Assembly (NCBI GenBank): GCA_947459855.1
Contig: CANHFL010000051.1
Coordinates: 1-7,087 of the forward strand
Source of the DNA: Planctomycetaceae bacterium
GTDB taxonomy: Bacteria > Planctomycetota > Phycisphaerae > Phycisphaerales > SM1A02
Length of the DNA stretch: 7,087 nt
Direction of reading: 5' to 3'
The translations under genes were made by a program, and so were the position numbers. Shown in pieces: positions 5,544 to 7,087 of the stretch (its first letter is position 1; each line of letters starts with the position of its first letter). The notes under the pieces were generated by a model. The model searched no databases and was not told the DNA's origin. It worked only from the letters and a program-made list of their open reading frames with translations.

Positions 5544-7087
5544 ATGCACGCCACCGCCGCCGCCGCCGCCGATCCCGCACAGCGCCTGGACCACGCGCTG
5601 CGCGCCGCGATTGCGGCCGTCACGGGCAATGCGCCCGCCGAGTGCGACCCGCAGATCCGCCCGAGCGGCAACCCGCAGTTCGGCGACTTCCAGGCGAACT
5701 TCGCCATGGCGCTGGCGAAGCAGCGCGGCACGAACCCGCGGCAGCTGGCGACCGACGTCCTCGCCAAGGCCGACCTCGCGGGCATCGCGTCGAAGGCCGA
5801 GGTCGCGGGACCGGGTTTCATCAACATCCACCTGGCAGCAGACGCACTGGCGTCCGCGCTCGACGCGTTCGACTCCCCGGCGCTCGGCATCGCACCCGCA
5901 CAGGCCGAGTTCGCGGTCACGATCGACCTTTGCGGCGTGAACGTCGCGAAGCAGATGCACGTCGGCCACCTGCGCGCGACGATCATCGGCGACACGCTGG
6001 CGCGCGTGCACGAGCGCCTTGGCCGCAAGGTCTGGCGCGAGAACCACCTGGGCGACTGGGGCCTGCCCATCGCGATGACCCTGGCCGCGCTGCGCCGCGC
6101 CGGCGCGGAACTGGACCGCATCACGCTGGACGACCTGAACCGCGCCTACCGCGCCGCGCAGCTCGAGGGCCGCGACGACCAGGCCGGCATGACCGCCGCG
6201 CGCGCGCTGGGCGCCGGCCCGCACCGGATCGCCGAACTCGAGGCGCAGAACGCCGGCGCCGCCATGGCGCAGGAGGACGCGCGCGCCACGCTGGTGCGCC
6301 TGCAGTCCGGCGACCCCGTGCTGGTGGCCGAGTGGCAGAAGATCATCGACTGCACCATGCGCGAGGTCTTCGAGACCGCCGACACGCTGGGCGTGCACCT
6401 GACCGCCGACCACAGCCGCGGCGAGAGCTTCTTCCGCGAGAAGCTCGGCCCCACGGTCGAGGCGTTCGTGAAGGCCGGCCTGGGCACCGAGGACGACGGC
6501 GCGATCGTCGTGCGCTACCCCGACCGCGAGCGCCCGATGCTGATCCGCAAGCGCGACGGCGGCTTCCTCTACGCCACCACCGATCTCGCCGCGTGCCGCT
6601 TCCGCGTGCAGGAACTGAAGAGCGACCGCGTCGTGTACGTGGTCGACGCCCGCCAGCGCGACCACTTCAAGGACGTGTTCGACGCCGTGCGCATGATCGG
6701 CTGGACGAAGCTGGACGGCGGCCGCGAGGCCGAGCTGATCCACGTGCCCTTCGGCAGCGTGCTGGGCGCCGACAAGAAGCCGCTCAAGACGCGCAGCGGC
6801 GAGAACTTCACGCTCAAGGCGCTGCTCGACGAGGCGATCGAGCGCGGCACGCGCGAGGTGCGCGCCCGCAGCGCGAATCCGGACGCGCCGACCTCGGGCA
6901 TGTCGGACGCCGAGCTTGCCGCGATCGGCAGCGCGGTGGGCATCGCCGCGGTGAAGTACGCCGACCTGGGCAGCGACGTCACGAAGGACTACGTCTTCGA
7001 CCTCGACCGCATGGTCAGCTTCGAGGGCGACACCGGCCCGTACCTGCAGTACGCGCACGCGCGCATCGCGAGCATGCTCGCGAAAGC
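5544..7087 (+). CDS. argS: Arginyl-tRNA synthetase (ArgS), 3' end cut by window
   Basis: ArgS is a class I aminoacyl-tRNA synthetase that charges tRNA-Arg in the cytosol. The 514 codons visible run to the right edge without a stop; against E. coli ArgS (577 residues) about 100 C-terminal residues are missing. The N-terminal tRNA D-loop-binding domain (about 11-110) contains PQFGDFQANFAMALAKQRG and VAGPGFINIHL. The HIGH signature is H139-V-G-H142 within MHVGHLRATIIGD, followed by NHLGDWGLPI. The non-canonical KMSK-like loop of ArgS is ADKKPLKTRSG (409-419), and DGGFLYATTDLAA (338-350) is a family motif. FEGDTGPYLQYAHARIASM at the edge begins the DALR anticodon-binding domain. The segment before HIGH reads DLCGVNVAKQ where bacterial ArgS usually has DYSxPNxAK. 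ATG 5544 fits the family N-terminus. The bases directly upstream (CTTCGCGGG) give no convincing Shine-Dalgarno, and a REP-like palindrome ends about 15 bases before the start, so a promoter or leader must overlap that repeat or read through from the peptidase gene. Confidence 0.97.
   Translation, partial: MHATAAAAADPAQRLDHALRAAIAAVTGNAPAECDPQIRPSGNPQFGDFQANFAMALAKQRGTNPRQLATDVLAKADLAGIASKAEVAGPGFINIHLAADALASALDAFDSPALGIAPAQAEFAVTIDLCGVNVAKQMHVGHLRATIIGDTLARVHERLGRKVWRENHLGDWGLPIAMTLAALRRAGAELDRITLDDLNRAYRAAQLEGRDDQAGMTAARALGAGPHRIAELEAQNAGAAMAQEDARATLVRLQSGDPVLVAEWQKIIDCTMREVFETADTLGVHLTADHSRGESFFREKLGPTVEAFVKAGLGTEDDGAIVVRYPDRERPMLIRKRDGGFLYATTDLAACRFRVQELKSDRVVYVVDARQRDHFKDVFDAVRMIGWTKLDGGREAELIHVPFGSVLGADKKPLKTRSGENFTLKALLDEAIERGTREVRARSANPDAPTSGMSDAELAAIGSAVGIAAVKYADLGSDVTKDYVFDLDRMVSFEGDTGPYLQYAHARIASMLAK

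Noticed and set aside
2001..7058. A stop-free minus-strand frame of about 1685 codons, antisense to argS and the peptidase and ending in the LolA-like gene
   Set aside because: It has Arg/Ala/Gly/His-rich low-complexity translation opposite argS and the peptidase, which are certain. Long open antisense frames are expected in very GC-rich DNA. Only its last 320 codons are the real LolA-like gene.

Overview
This window is very GC-rich bacterial chromosome with strong G/C preference at third codon positions. It is almost fully coding: five protein genes, two of them cut by the window edges, and only two intergenic gaps of about 80 bases each. No rRNA, tRNA, CRISPR array, transposase, integrase or phage gene is visible. 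The protein style (Ala/Pro-rich linkers, a LolA-like lipoprotein carrier relative, a secreted TPR-metallopeptidase, an RibB with a degenerate RibA-like tail) suggests a Gram-negative, high-GC organism. My best guess is Planctomycetota, class Phycisphaerae or nearby, but this is an inference from protein character, and a high-GC proteobacterium cannot be excluded.

Minus strand, reading right to left from 4192 to 1, is a probable three-gene operon. (1) ribB, 3,4-dihydroxy-2-butanone-4-phosphate synthase of riboflavin synthesis, is fused to a GTP cyclohydrolase II-like domain that has lost all three zinc cysteines. (2) After 23 bases and a good Shine-Dalgarno comes an exported LolA-fold-like protein. 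(3) Overlapping its stop codon (GTGA) is a secreted TPR protein with an HEYVH zinc-peptidase domain, which runs off the left edge without a stop. The last two are translationally coupled and probably act together in the cell envelope. Their link to riboflavin is probably only positional.

Plus strand: from the short divergent region 4193-4277 a cytosolic M42-like metallo-aminopeptidase runs right, followed by argS (arginyl-tRNA synthetase), which is cut by the right edge after the start of its anticodon-binding domain.

The most distinctive non-coding structure is between the peptidase and argS. Two REP-like palindromes lie 40 bases apart. Their 20-base cores are exact reverse complements of each other, and each is flanked by AAAT/ATTT. 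The first appears to supply the last sense codon and the stop codon of the peptidase gene, and the second ends only about 15 bases before the argS start codon.

I see no strong evidence of an undescribed multi-gene system. The observations most worth following are the REP pair, the degenerate RibB/RibA fusion (with a His-to-Gln change at a normally conserved metal site), and the coupled LolA-like/TPR-gluzincin pair.
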